From Ehretia macrophylla (lineage: Eukaryota; Streptophyta; Magnoliopsida; Boraginales; Ehretiaceae): a DNA stretch of 64,000 nt. The notes below the pieces were generated by a model. The model saw only the letters and a program-made list of their open reading frames with translations. It ran no database searches and had not been told where the DNA came from. A program made the position numbers and the translations under genes. Positions 22,962 through 33,665 of this stretch are shown here, piece by piece. The stretch covers positions 65,003,816 through 65,067,815 of the forward strand of contig CM075768.1 in the NCBI GenBank assembly GCA_037974665.1. Reading direction: 5' to 3'. The first letter of the stretch is position 1, and every line of letters begins with the position of its first letter.

Positions 22962-23050
22962 GTCATGTTGTGGGCACAATTCATATATGTGTTAATGGTT
23001 CACAGTCCCAGCCTAGAGAGATGGCTCATCAGATGGCCCAATGGGCTTAA
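22962..23050 (-). promoter_or_regulatory. Upstream promoter region, type A (copy 23)
   Basis: On the minus strand -1 is C, a GCCCA element lies near -14, and CATATATGA lies at -23 to -28. This matches the known plant 5S layout (TATA-like box near -28, GC near -12, C at -1). Further upstream are GTTAAY and the GGCCCA-rich cluster. The most TATA-like version in the window. Confidence 0.75.
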
Positions 23051-23454
23051 GGACAACCCATCCACTTCAACAACACAACATCCTCGCAAGACGTGATATT
23101 GACACGTTGTAGGGCCCTTTGATGTCCCGCGAGTCAGGTTGTCGTCCTTTTAACAGCTCACGACGTACAATTCGGGATGAAAAAATAGAGTAAAAGAACA
23201 GAAGTGCCCTCGTCGTAGAGCTCTCAGAGAGCTTTGCAACGGTATGCTGTGCGCCGCATAACTCCTTACGGATCAAAAGGTATGGGCACTGGAGCGACGG
23301 AGACCTGGTCACAAACCTTACGCTGCCAATTTGCGGGCCCGGCCTCTACGTGAAACGAAGTTGTCTTGCCCAATGTTCAGTGGGATTCGGTAATAGAGAT
23401 TTGGTTGATAAAGTATCTTGGCAACCCTAACCAGGGCAAAAAAAATTGAAAAGG

Positions 23455-23572
23455 GGGTGCGACACGAGGACTTCCCATGGGGACACCCATCCTACTACTA
23501 CTCTCGCTCAAGCACGCTTAACTTCGGAGTTCTTATGGGATCCGTTGCATTAGTGCTGGTTTGATCGCACCC
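23455..23572 (-). rRNA. 5S rRNA, copy 24 (short unit)
   Basis: Counterpart of copies 14 and 19: GCGACACG, CCATGGGGAC, CCTACTAC, CGCTCAAG, CTTATGG, CGTTGC and GTTTGATC. It lies 611 bp from copy 23. Confidence 0.89.
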
Positions 23573-24153
23573 GTCAGGTTGAGGGTACAAATCCTATATG
23601 TGTTAACTGTTCACAGTGCCAGCCTAGAGAGATGGCCCATTCAAAAGGCCCAATGGGCTTAACGACAACCCATCCGCTTCGATAACGCAGCATCCTCGCA
23701 AGACGTGATATCGACACGTTGTAGCGCCCTCTGATGTATCGCGAGTCAGGTTGTCGTCCTTTTAATAGCTCACAACGTACGATCCGGGATGAAAAAACAG
23801 GGCAAACGAAGAAAAGTCTCCTGAAACTGATGAAAACGTTCGATTTTGGGCTCCGAAAACGTGCGATTTTGGGCTCCAAAAACGGGCACATTGTGCAAGC
23901 TGGCTGCCCCCGTCGTAGAGCTCTCAGAGAGCTTTGCAACGGTATGATGTGCGCCACGTAACTCCTTACGGATCAAATGTTATGGGCACCGGAGCGACGG
24001 AGACCTGGTCACAAACCTTACGCCCTCGGTTTGCAGGCCCGGCCTCTACGTGAAGCGAAGTTGTCTTGCCCAATGTTCCGTGGGATTCGGTAATAGAGAT
24101 TTGGTGGATAAAGTATCTTGGCAACCCTAACCAGGCAAAAAAAATTGAAATGG

Positions 24154-24271
24154 GGGTACAACATGAGGACTTCCCAGGGGGTCACCCATCCTAGTACTAC
24201 TCTAGCCCAAGCACGCTTAACTTCAGAGTTCTAATGGGATCCGGTGCATTTGTGGTGGTATGATTGCACCC
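24154..24271 (-). rRNA. 5S rRNA, copy 25
   Basis: Changes: GGGTACAACATG, CTCTAGCCC, CTTCAGAG, TCTAATG, GCATTTGTGG and GATTGCACCC. The spacer between copy 24 and this gene is 23 bp longer than usual because of a tandem duplication near 23845-23890. Confidence 0.9.
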
Positions 24272-24830
24272 AACATGTTGAGGGCACAATTCTTATATGT
24301 GTTAACGGTTCACAATGCCAGCCTAGGGAGATTGCCCATTCAAAAGGACCAAAGGGCTTAATGACAACCCATCCGCTTCAACAACGCAGCAACCTTGCAA
24401 GACGTGATATCGACATGTTTTAGGGCCCGCTGATGTACCGCGAGTCAGGTTGTCATGCTTTTGACATCTCACGACGTACGATCCGGGATGGAAAAACAGA
24501 GCAAAAGAAGAAAAGTGTCCTGAAATTGATAAACACATTCGATTTTGGGCTCCAAAAATGGGCACAGCGAGCAAGCTGGCTGCCCCCGTCGTAGAGCTCT
24601 CAGAGAGCTTGGCAACGGTATGCTGTGCACCGCGTAACTCCTTACGGATCAAAAGTTATGGGCACCGGAGCAATGGAGACCTGGTCATAAACCCTGCGCC
24701 CTGGGTTTGTGGGCCCGACCTCTACGGGAAGCGAAGTTTTCTTGCCCAATGTTCCATGGGATTCTGTAATAGAGATTTGGTGGATAAAGTATCATGGCAA
24801 CCCAAACCAGGGCAAAAAGAATTGAAAAGT

Positions 24831-24948
24831 GGGTGCAACACGAGGACTTCCCAGGGGATCACCCATCCTAGTACTGCTATCGCCCAAGCACGCTTAACTT
24901 CGGAGTTCTGATGGGATCCGAAGCATTAATGCTGGTATGATCGCACCC
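24831..24948 (-). rRNA. 5S rRNA, copy 26
   Basis: Changes: GGGGATCACC, ACTGCTATCG, CCGAAGC and ATTAATGC. Box A is intact. Confidence 0.91.
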
Positions 24949-25507
24949 GTCATGTTGAGGGCACAATTCCTATATGTGTTAACGGTTCACAGTCCCAGCC
25001 TAGAGAGATGGCTCATTCAAAAGGCCCAATGGGCTTAACGAAAACACATCCGCTTCAACAATGCAGCATCCTCGCAAGACATGATATCAACACGTTGTAG
25101 GGCCCTATGATGTCCCACGAGTCAGGTTGGCATCCTTTTAACAGCTCACGACCTACAATCCGAAACGGAAAAATAGAGCAAAAGAACGAAAGTGGCCTGA
25201 AACTGATGAAAACGTTCAATTTTGGGCTCCAAAAAGGGGCACAGCCAGCAAGCTGGCTGCCCCCGTCGTAGAGCTCTCAGAGGGCTTTGCAACGGTAAGC
25301 TATGCGCCGCGTAACTCCTTACGGATCAAAAGTTATGGGCACCGAAGCGACGGATACCTTGTCACAAACCCTACGCCCTCGGTTTGCGGTCCCGGCCTCT
25401 ACGTGAAGCGAAGTTGTCTTGCCCAATGTTTCGTGGGCTTCGGTAATGGATATTTGGTGGATAAAGTATCTTGGCAACCCTAACCAGGGCAAAAAAAATT
25501 GAAAAGG

Positions 25508-25625
25508 GGGTACAATATGAGGACTTCCCAGGGGGTCGCCCATCCTAGCACTACTCTCGTCCAAGGACGCGTAACTTCGGAATTCTGATGGGATCCGGTG
25601 CATTAGTGCTGGTATGATCGCACCC
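25508..25625 (-). rRNA. 5S rRNA, copy 27
   Basis: Changes: GGGTACAATATG, GTCGCCC in box C, CTAGCACTAC, CTCGTCC, AAGGACGCGTAAC in box A, and GGAATTC. Probably inactive. Confidence 0.89.
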
Positions 25626-26184
25626 GTCAAGTTGAGGGCACAATTCCTATATGTGTTAACGGTTCACAGTGCCAGCCTAGAGAGATGGCCTATTCAAAAG
25701 GCCCAATGGGCTTAACGACAACCAATTCACCTCAACAACGCAGCATCCTCGAAAGACGTGATATCGACACATTGTAGGGCCCTCTGATGTATCGCGAGTC
25801 TGGTTGTCATCCATTTAACAGCTCACGACGTGCGATCCGGGATGAAAAAATAGGGCAAACGGAGAAAAGTGTCTTGAAACTGATGAAAATATTCAATTTT
25901 AGGCTCAAAAAATGGGCACAGCGAGCAAGCTAGCTGCCCTCGTCGTAGTGCTCTCAGAGAGCTTTGCAACGGTATGCTGTGCGCCGCATAACTCCTTACG
26001 GATCAAAAGGTATGGGCACCGGAGCGACGGAAACCTGGTCACAAACCCTACGCCCTCGGTTTGCGGGCTCGGCCTCTAAGTGTAGCGAAGTTGTCTTGCC
26101 CAATGTTCCGTGGGATGCAGTAATAGGGATTTGGTGGATAAAGTATCTTGGGAACCCTAACCAGGGCAAAAAAAATTGAAAAGG

Positions 26185-26302
26185 GGGTACAACACGAGGA
26201 CTTCCCAGGGGGTCATCAATCCTAGTACTACTTTCTCCCAATCACGCTTAACTTCGGAGTTCTGATGGGATCCGGTGCATTAGTGTTGGTATGATCACAC
26301 CC
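26185..26302 (-). rRNA. 5S rRNA, copy 28
   Basis: Changes: GGGTACAAC, GTCATCAATCC in box C, CTTTCTCCCAATCACG in and near box A, GTGTTGG and GATCACACCC. Probably inactive. Confidence 0.89.
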
Positions 26303-26858
26303 GTCATGATGAGGCACAATTCCTATATGTGTTAACGGTTAACAGTGCCAGCCTAGAGAGATGGCCAATTCAAAAGGCCCAATGGGCTTAACGACAACCC
26401 ATCAACTTCAACAATGCAGCATCCTCACAAGACGTGATATCGACACGTTGTAAGGCCCTCTGATGTACCGCGAGTCAGGTTATCGTCCTTTTAACATCTC
26501 AGGACGTACGATCCGGGACGGAAAAATAGGGCAAAAGAACAAAAGTGGCCTGAAACTGATGAAAGCATTTTATTTTGGTCTCCAAAAAGGGGCAGAGCAA
26601 GCAAGCTTGCTGCCCCCATCGTAGAGCTCTCATAGAGATTTGCAATGGTATGTTGTGCGCCGTGTAATTCTTTACGGATCAAAAGTTATGGGCACCGAAG
26701 CTATGGAGACCTGGTCACAAACCCTACGCCCTCGGTTTCCGGTCCTGGCCTCTATGTGAAGCGAAGTTGTCTTGCCCAATGTTCTATAAGACTTTGTAAT
26801 AGAGATTTGGTGGGTAAAGTATCTTGGCAACCCTAACCAGGGCAAAAAAATTTGAAAA

Positions 26859-26953
26859 GGGGGTCATCAATCCTAGTAATACTCACGCCCAAGAATGCTT
26901 AACTTCGGAGTTCTGATGGGATGTGGAGCATTAGTGCTGGTATGATCGCACCC
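26859..26953 (-). pseudogene. 5S rRNA pseudogene, copy 29 (25-bp deletion)
   Basis: The same 25-bp part of the gene is missing as in copy 13, again with GGGGG joined to TCA. This copy has its own substitutions (TCATCAATCC shared with copy 28, AGTAATACTCACG, AAGAATGC, GATGTGGAGC), so the deletion arose independently. Box A and box C are both changed. Confidence 0.92.
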
Positions 26954-27514
26954 GTCATGTTGAGGGCACAATTCCTATATGTGTTAACGGTTCACAGTGC
27001 AGGCTTAGAGAGATGGCCCATTCAAAAGGCCCAATGGGCTTAGCGACAACCCATCCGCTTCAACAACGCAGCATCCTCACAAGACGTGATATTGACACGT
27101 TGTAGGGCCCTCTGATGTACCGCGAGTCAGGTTGTTGTCCTTCTAACAGCTCACGACGTACGATCCGGGATGAAAAAATAGAGCTTAATAAGAAAAGTGG
27201 CCTTGAAACTGATGAAAACTTTCGATTTTGGGCTCCAAAAATGGACGCAACCGAGCAAGATTGCTACCCCCGTCATAGAGCTCTCAGAGAGCTTTCCAAT
27301 GGTATATTGTGCTCCGCGTAACTCCATACGGATCAAAAGTTATGGGTCCCGGAGCGACAGAGACTTGGTCACAAGCCCTACGCCATCGGTTTGCGGGCCC
27401 AGCCTCCATGTGAAGCGAAGTTGTCTTGCCAAAGGTGCCGTGGGATTCGATAAAAGAAATTTGGTGGAAAAAGTACTTTGGCAACCCTAACCGGAGGAAA
27501 AAAAATTGAAAAGG

Positions 27515-27632
27515 GGGTGAAACACGAGGACTTCCCATGGGGTCACCCATCCTAGTACTACTCTCACCCAAGCACGATTAACTTCGGAGTACTGATGGGA
27601 TTCGGTGCATTAGTGCTGGTACGATCGCACAA
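27515..27632 (-). rRNA. 5S rRNA, copy 30 (first type B unit)
   Basis: Changes: GGGTGAAAC, CCATGGGG, CTCACCC, CACGATT in box A, GTACTG, GATTCGG, GTACGATC, and the first two bases (CACAA). Type B spacer; no TATA-like box upstream. Confidence 0.89.
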
Positions 27633-28192
27633 GTCATGTTGGGCGTAGAATTCCTTTTTGGGTTAACGGTTCACAGTCCCAGCCTAGAAAGATGGCTCAT
27701 TCAGAAGGCCCATTGAGCTTAACAACAATCCATCCGCTTCAACAACGCAGCATCCTCGCAAGACGTGATATTGATGTATTGTAGGGCCCTCTAATGTCCC
27801 GCGAGTAAGGTTGTCGTTCTTTTAACAGCTCACGATGTACAATCCGGGACAGAAAAACAGAGCTTAATAAGAAAAGTGGGCCGAAACTAATGGAAACATT
27901 CGATTTTGGGCTCCAAAAAGGGCACAGCAAGCACGCTTGCTGCCCCCACTGTAGAGCTCTCGGAGAGCTTTCCAACGGTATGCTGTGTGCCGCGTAACTC
28001 CTTACGGATCAAAAGTTATGGGCACCGGAGCGACGGAGACTTGGTCACAAGCCCTATGCCCTCGGTTTGCTGGCCCAGCTTCCACGTGAAGCAAAAGTTG
28101 TCTTGCCCAAGGTGCCGTGGGATTCGATAATAGAAATGTGGTGGATAAAGTATTTTGGCAACCCTAACTGGAGGAAAAAAAATTGAAAAGGG

Positions 28193-28310
28193 GGGTGCAA
28201 CACGAGGACTTCCCAGGGGGTCACCCATCCTAGTACTACTATCGCCCAAGCACACTTAACTTCGGTGTTTTGATGGGATCCGGTGCATTATTGCTGGTAT
28301 GATCGCACCC
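28193..28310 (-). rRNA. 5S rRNA, copy 31 (type B)
   Basis: Changes: ACTATCGCC, CACACTT in box A, CGGTGTTTTG and ATTATTGC. Upstream sequence is GAATTCCTTTTTGTG, without TATA. Confidence 0.9.
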
Positions 28311-28870
28311 ATCATGGTGGGGGCAGAATTCCTTTTTGTGTTAACGGTTCACAGTCCCAGCCAAGAGAGATGGCCCATTTAGAATGCCCAATGGGCTTAA
28401 CAACAACCCATCCGCTTCAACAACGCAGCATCCTTGCAAGACGTGATATCGACGCGTTGTAGGGCTCTCTAATGTCCCACGAGTAAGTTTGTCGTCCTTT
28501 TAACAGCTCACGACGTATGATCCGGGACAGAAAAATAGAGCTTAATAAGAAAAGTGGGCCGAAACTAATGAAAACGTTCGATTTTGGGCCCCAAAAAGGG
28601 TACAGCAAGCAAGCTTGCTGCCCCCATCGTAGAGCTCTCAGATAGCTTTCCAACTGTATGCTGTGCGCCGCGTAACTCCTTATGGATCAAAATTTATGGG
28701 CACCGGAGCGACGGAGACCTGGTCATAAGCCCTACGCCCTCGGTTTGCGGGCCCAGCCTCCACGTGAAGCGAAGTTGTCTATCCCAAGGTGCCGTGGGAT
28801 TCGACAATAGAAATGTGGTGGATAAAGTATCTTGGAAACCCTAACCGGAGAAAAAAAAATTGAAAAGTGG

Positions 28871-28988
28871 GGGTGCAACACGAGGACTTCCCAGGGGGTC
28901 ACCCATCCAAGTACTACGCTCGCCCAAGCATGCTTAACTTCGGAGTTCTAATGGGATCCGTTGCATTAGTGCTGGTATGATCGCACTC
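28871..28988 (-). rRNA. 5S rRNA, copy 32 (type B)
   Basis: Changes: CATCCAAG, ACTACGCTC, CATGCTT in box A, TCTAATG, CGTTGC and GCACTC. Confidence 0.9.
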
Positions 28989-29549
28989 GTCATGGTGGGG
29001 GCAGAATTCCTTTTTGTGTTAACGGTTCACAATCCCAGCCTAGAGAGATGGCCCATTTAGAAGGCCCAATAGGCTTAACAACAACCCATCCGCTTCAACA
29101 ACGCAGCATCCTCGCAAGACGTGATATCGACGCATTGTAGGGCCCTTTAATGTCCCGCGAGTAAGGTTGTTGTCCTTTTAACAGCTTATTACGTACGATC
29201 CGGGACGGAAAAATAGAGCTGAATAAGAAAAGTGGCCCAAAATGGATGAAAACGTTCGATTTTGGGCTCCAAAAAAGGGCACAACGAGAATCCTGGCTAC
29301 CCGCGTCGTAGAGCTCTCGGAGAGCTTTCCAACAGTATGTTGTGCGCCGCGTAATTCATTGCGGATCAAAAGTTATGGGCACCGGAGCGACGGACACCTG
29401 GTCACAAGCCGTACGCCCGCGGTTTGCGGGCCCAGCCTCCACATGAAGCGAAGTTGTCTTGCCCAAAGTGCCATGGGATTCGATAATAGAAATGGGGTGG
29501 ATAAAGTATCTTGGCAACCCTAACAGGAGGAAAAAGAAATTGAAAGGGG

Positions 29550-29667
29550 GGGTGCAACACGAGGACTTCCTAGGGGGTCACCCATCCTAGTACTACTCTT
29601 GCCCAAGCATGCTTAACTTCGGAGTTCTAATGGGATTCGGTGCATTAGTGCTGGTATGATTGCACCT
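29550..29667 (-). rRNA. 5S rRNA, copy 33 (type B)
   Basis: Changes: CCTAGGGGG, CTCTTGCC, CATGCTT in box A, TCTAATG, GATTCGG and GATTGCACCT. All are C-to-T or G-to-A type. Confidence 0.9.
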
Positions 29668-30226
29668 ATCATGGTGGCGGTAGAATTCCTTTTTGTGTTA
29701 ACGGTTCACGGTCACAGCCTAGAGAGATGGCCCATTCAGAAGGCCTAATGGGCTTAATGACAACCCATCCGCGTCAACAACGCAGCATCCTCGCAAGACG
29801 TGATCTCGACACGTTGTAGGGCCCTCTAATGTCCTGCGAGTAAGGTTGTCGTCCGTTTAACAGCTCACGACATACGATCCGAGATAGAAAAACAGAGCTA
29901 AAGAAAAAAAGTGGCCCGAAACTGATGAGAATGTTCGATTTTGGGCTCCAAAAAGGGCATAGCGAGCATGCTTGCTACCCTCGTCGTAGATCTCTCGGAG
30001 AGCTTTCCAACGGTATGCTGTGCGCCGCGTACCTCCTTACGGATATGAAGTTATGGGCGCCGGAGCGACGGAGACTTGGTCACAAGCCCTACGCCCTCGG
30101 TTTGCGGGCCCAGCGTCCACGTGAAGCGAAGTTTTCTTGCCCAAGGTGCCGTGGGATTCGACAATAGAAATGTGGTGGATAAAATATCTTGGCAACCCTA
30201 ACCAGAGGAAAAAAAATTGAAAAAGG

Positions 30227-30344
30227 GGGTGCAACACGAGGACTTCCCAGGGGGTCACCCATCCTAGTACTACTCTCGCCCAAGCACGCTTAACTTCGGA
30301 GTTCTAATGGGATCCGTGGCATTAGTGCTGGTATGATCGCACCC
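30227..30344 (-). rRNA. 5S rRNA, copy 34 (type B, well preserved)
   Basis: Only two changes (TCTAATG and CCGTGGC), with both control boxes intact, but the upstream region reads GATTGCTTTTTGTT and lacks the TATA-like box. A good gene body behind a poor promoter. Confidence 0.93.
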
Positions 30345-30432
30345 GTCATGGTGGGGGCAGGATTGCTTTTTGTTTTAACGGTTGACAGTCACAGCCTAGA
30401 GAGATGGCCCATTCAGAAGGCCCAATGGGCTT
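30345..30432 (-). promoter_or_regulatory. Upstream promoter region, type B (copy 34), TATA lost
   Basis: Minus strand reads AAAACAAAAAGCAATCC where type A has a TATA-like box; the other type B copies have CACAAAAAGGAATTC. -1 is C and the GC element is kept. Reduced transcription is likely by analogy with other plant 5S genes. Confidence 0.6.
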
Positions 30433-30623
30433 AACAACAACCCATCCGCTTCAACAACGCAGCATCCTCGCAAGACGTGATATCGACGCATTGTAGGGCC
30501 CTCTAATGTCCTACGAGTAAGGTTGTCATCCTTTTAACAGCTCACGATGTACGATCCGGGACAGAAAAACAACGCTTAATAAGAAAAGTGGCCCGAAACT
30601 GACGAAAACGTTCGATTTTGGGC

Positions 30624-31498
30624 TCCTAGAGAATCTCGGGGAGGAAAGACCAGTATTCCTATTTCTGTACTTATATTTCTATTGTGTTCATGCTTGCAAA
30701 AAGGGATTTTCATAAGTTGAACTGGAAAATGAGTTTCAAAACTTATTTCTCGTTCCCCCTCGCTGAGTTCATAAGGACTCACCCTCTTTTATCATCTCAG
30801 GTGAAGAAGACCCAGAACAGGTACCTGAGGACGGTGTGCCTAATGATGAACCTCTGGAGTGACTGCCTGTCATTGTTTGTTTTGCTTGAATGTGACTACT
30901 TGTGAACTTTATGTTACTTGAAGACTATTTCCTTTTATGTTGCTCGATGTCATGATGTAAAAGACCCCCGTTGTAATTTGGGGTCTAATTTTGGTTTGTA
31001 CTTATATTAAGTAGACTGATGCTAGACATGATACAACTATGATCGTTTTGCTTTTATTACCGCTAGTATCTATCTTAGGTTATGACGCTTTAGTTAAGAA
31101 CTAAGTAAATGAACTTATCCAATCTTAATAGGAACCTGTTATAGAGCTAAGATCAACAGGTATATTTGTAACGAGGATAAATAAACAAACGAGACATAAT
31201 ATCATGCTAGGTTATAAATCAAACGGGACGTCGAAATAACCAATAGGCAATTCAATTGATGGTAAATTAGTAACCTTAGTTGAAAATGAATTTGAGATGG
31301 TAAATTTAGAGGCGTTTAAAGAATTAGGTTAAACCAAAGGTCCAATTACAGCCGTTATGCTGCCGGTTTTTCAGAAAAACTTTAGAGTTTAGACTAAATC
31401 ATTAGGTGTTAATCTTCATAAACAGCTAAGTACGTGATATTACTTGAATGCTAGTTCACACCCTAGTCTACCCTTATAGGCTGGGTTGGGGCGTGACA
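30624..31498 (+). mobile_element. LTR fragment, family 1, copy 3 (875 bp, 5' truncated)
   Basis: Holds only the last 875 bp of a family 1 LTR, from TCCTAGAGAATCTCGG to GGCGTGACA. It aligns without any gap to 52393-53267 and is followed by the same CACAG target sequence and the same private 5S variants, so it is a duplicate of the end of copy 4 and not a separate insertion. The left junction joins 5S spacer (GGGCTCC) to LTR with a shared TCC, and there is no matching target copy on the left. Confidence 0.9.
30800..30862 (+). other. Short acidic reading frame, LTR fragment
   Basis: 20 codons, GEEDPEQ to EPLE, then TGA. Preserved in the truncated copy and preceded by ATCATCTCAG. Confidence 0.35.
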
Positions 31499-31766
31499 CA
31501 CAGCGAGCAAGCTGGCTGCCCCCGTCGTAGAGCTCTCAGGGAGCTTTGCAACGGTATGTTGTACGCCACGTAACTCCTTACAAATCGAAAATTATGGGCA
31601 CCAGAGCGACGGAGACCTGGTCACAAGCCCTACGCCCTCGGTTTATGGGCCCAGCCTCTACGTGAAGCGAAGTTGTCTTGCCCAATGTTCTGTGGGATTC
31701 GGAATAAGAAATTTGGTGGATAAAGTATCTTGGCAACCCTAACCAGGGCAAAAAAAATTGAAAAGG

Positions 31767-31884
31767 GGGTGCAACACGAGGACTTCCCAGGGGGTCACCC
31801 ATCCTAAAACTACTCTCGCCCAAGCACACTTAACTTCAGAGTTCTGATGGGATCCGGTGCATTAGTGCTAGTATGATCGCACCC
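31767..31884 (-). rRNA. 5S rRNA, copy 35
   Basis: Changes: CCTAAAACTAC, CACACTT in box A, CTTCAGAG and GTGCTAG. All four are shared with copy 56, its duplicate 21769 bp away. Confidence 0.91.
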
Positions 31885-32441
31885 GTCATGTAGAGGGCAC
31901 AATTCCTTTATTTGTTAACGGTTCACAGTCCCAGCCTAGAGAGATGGCCCACTCAAAAGGCCCAATGGGTTAACGATAACCCATCCGCTTCAACAAGCAG
32001 CATCGTCGCAAGACGTGATATCGATGCGTTGTAGGGCCCTCTAATGTCCCGCGAGAAGGGTTGTAGACCTTTTAACAGCTCACGACGTACGTTCCGAAAT
32101 GAAAAAACATAGCAAAAAGGAGAAAAGTGGCCTGAAACTAATGAAAACGTTCAATTTTGGGCTCCAAAAAAGGGTACAATGAGCAAGTTGGCTATCCTCG
32201 TCGTAGAGCTCTCAAAGAGCTTTGCAACGGTATGTTGTACGCCGCGTAACTCCTTACGGATCAAAAGTTATGGGCACCGGAGCGACGGAGACCTGGTCAC
32301 AAGCCCTACGCCCTCGATTTGCGGGACAGCCTCTACGTGAAGCGAAGTTGTCTTTCCCAATGTTCTGTGGGATTCGGTAATAGAAATTTGGTGGATAAAG
32401 TATCTTGGCAACCCTAACCAGGGCAACAAAAATTGAAAAGG

Positions 32442-32559
32442 GGTTGCAACACGAGGACTTCCCAAGGGGTCACCCATCCTAGTACTACTCTCGCCCAAGC
32501 ACGCTTAACTTCGGAGTTTTGATGGGATCCGGTGCATTAGTGCTGGTATGATCGCACCC
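32442..32559 (-). rRNA. 5S rRNA, copy 36
   Basis: Changes: GGTTGCAAC, CCAAGGGG and GAGTTTTG. Boxes A and C intact. Duplicate of copy 57, which has decayed further. Confidence 0.92.
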
Positions 32560-33118
32560 GTCATGTTGAGGGCACAATTCCTTCATTTGTTAACGGTTCA
32601 CAGTCCCAGCCTAGAGAGATGGCCCATTCAAAAGGCCCAATGGGGTTAACGACAACCCATCCGCTTCAACAACGTAGCATCCTCGCAAGATGTGATATCG
32701 ACTCGTTGTAGGGCCCTATAATGTCTCGCGAGTAAGGTTTTCGTCCTTTTAGGAGCTCACGACGTACGATCCGGGACGAAGAAACAGAGCAAAAGAATAA
32801 AAGTGGTCTGAAACCGATGAAAATGTTCGATTTTGGGCTCCAAAAATGGGCAAAGCGAGCAAGCTCACTGCCCCCGTCGTAGAGCTCTCTGAGAGCTTTG
32901 CAACAGTATGATGTGCGCCGCGTAACTCCTTATGGATCAAAAGTTATGGGCACTGGAGCGACGGAGACCTGGTCACAAGGCCTACGCCATCAGTTTGTGG
33001 GCCCAGCCTCTACGTGAAGCGAAGTTGTCTTGCCCAATGTTCTGTGGGATTCGGTAATAGAAATTTGGTGGATAAAGTATCTTGGCAACCCTAACCAGGG
33101 CAAAAAAAATTGAAAAGG

Positions 33119-33236
33119 GGGTGCAACACGAGGACTTCCTAGGGGGTCACCCATCCTAGTACTACTCTGGCCCAAGCACGCTTAACTTCAGAGTTCTGAT
33201 GGGATCTGGTGCATTAGTGCTGGTATGATCGCACCT
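33119..33236 (-). rRNA. 5S rRNA, copy 37
   Basis: Changes: CCTAGGGGG, CTCTGGCCC, CTTCAGAG, GATCTGG and GCACCT. The second-family LTR lies 185 bp upstream. Duplicate of copy 58, whose spacer has no insertion. Confidence 0.91.
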
Positions 33237-33657
33237 GTCATGTTGAGGGCACAATTCCTTTATGTGTTAACGGTTCACAGTCCCAGCCTAGAAAGATGAC
33301 CCATTCAAAAGGCCCAATGGGCTTAACGACAACCCATCCGTTTCAACAACGCAGAATCCTCGCAAGACGTGATTTTGACGCGTTGTAGGGCCCTCTAATG
33401 TCCCGCGAGTAAGGTTGTCGCTGTGACGCCCGAGTTTTAGCCATGCATTCAATTACTGTTGCATCCCTTGTTTGCGCATTTCCTTCTGTGCATTATTAAC
33501 TATCTTCTTAAATTACTATTCACTCCATTTTTAACTTCATGCTATTAGTGAATTAGCATTTTTATTAAATCATATTAATTTTTGGAGTAGTGGGAAAAAT
33601 GTGCATTTGAGCTGGAGGCGATAGGATAGCTCGTTTAGAAAATCATTTTTGTAGTTG

Positions 33658-33665
33658 TATAAATA
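33658..33665 (+). promoter_or_regulatory. TATA box candidate in family 2 LTR
   Basis: TATAAATA, about 235 bp from the LTR start, in an AT-rich context. It is a canonical plant TATA sequence and may be the LTR promoter; AT-rich DNA makes chance matches likely. Confidence 0.35.

Larger units (their letters stand above)
22474..25815 (-). repeat. Five-unit 5S higher-order repeat, block 3
   Basis: Third block, with the 65-bp deletion and the other marks in the same order. It is longer by the 23-bp tandem duplication near 23.85 kb. The right limit is approximate; the next unit (near 25.85 kb) no longer has the first mark. Confidence 0.75.
21088..30623 (-). repeat. 5S rDNA array, block 3 (type A passing to type B)
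   Basis: Fourteen 5S units. Type A continues to about 27.1 kb. From the gene at 27515 to the end of the block the spacers are type B: GAGCTTAATAAG near the A-rich part, CACAAGCCCTACG, AAGGTGCCGTGGG, a GGAGGAAAAA run before the gene, and GAATTCCTTTTTGTG upstream of the gene start. Type B units are 677-679 bp. The block ends abruptly in GGGCTCC, where LTR sequence is joined. Confidence 0.95.
31499..33421 (-). repeat. 5S rDNA array, block 4 (type C units)
   Basis: Three type C units between the truncated LTR and the second-family LTR. Spacers carry AGAAATTTGG, CACAAGSCCTACG, GGGCCCAGCCTCTACG and CCTTTATTTGTTAACG. The units share private variants with the units at 53268-55190, including CCTAAAACTACT in the gene, CATGTAGAGGG and CATCGTCGCAAG, so the two stretches are duplicates. 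Confidence 0.93.
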
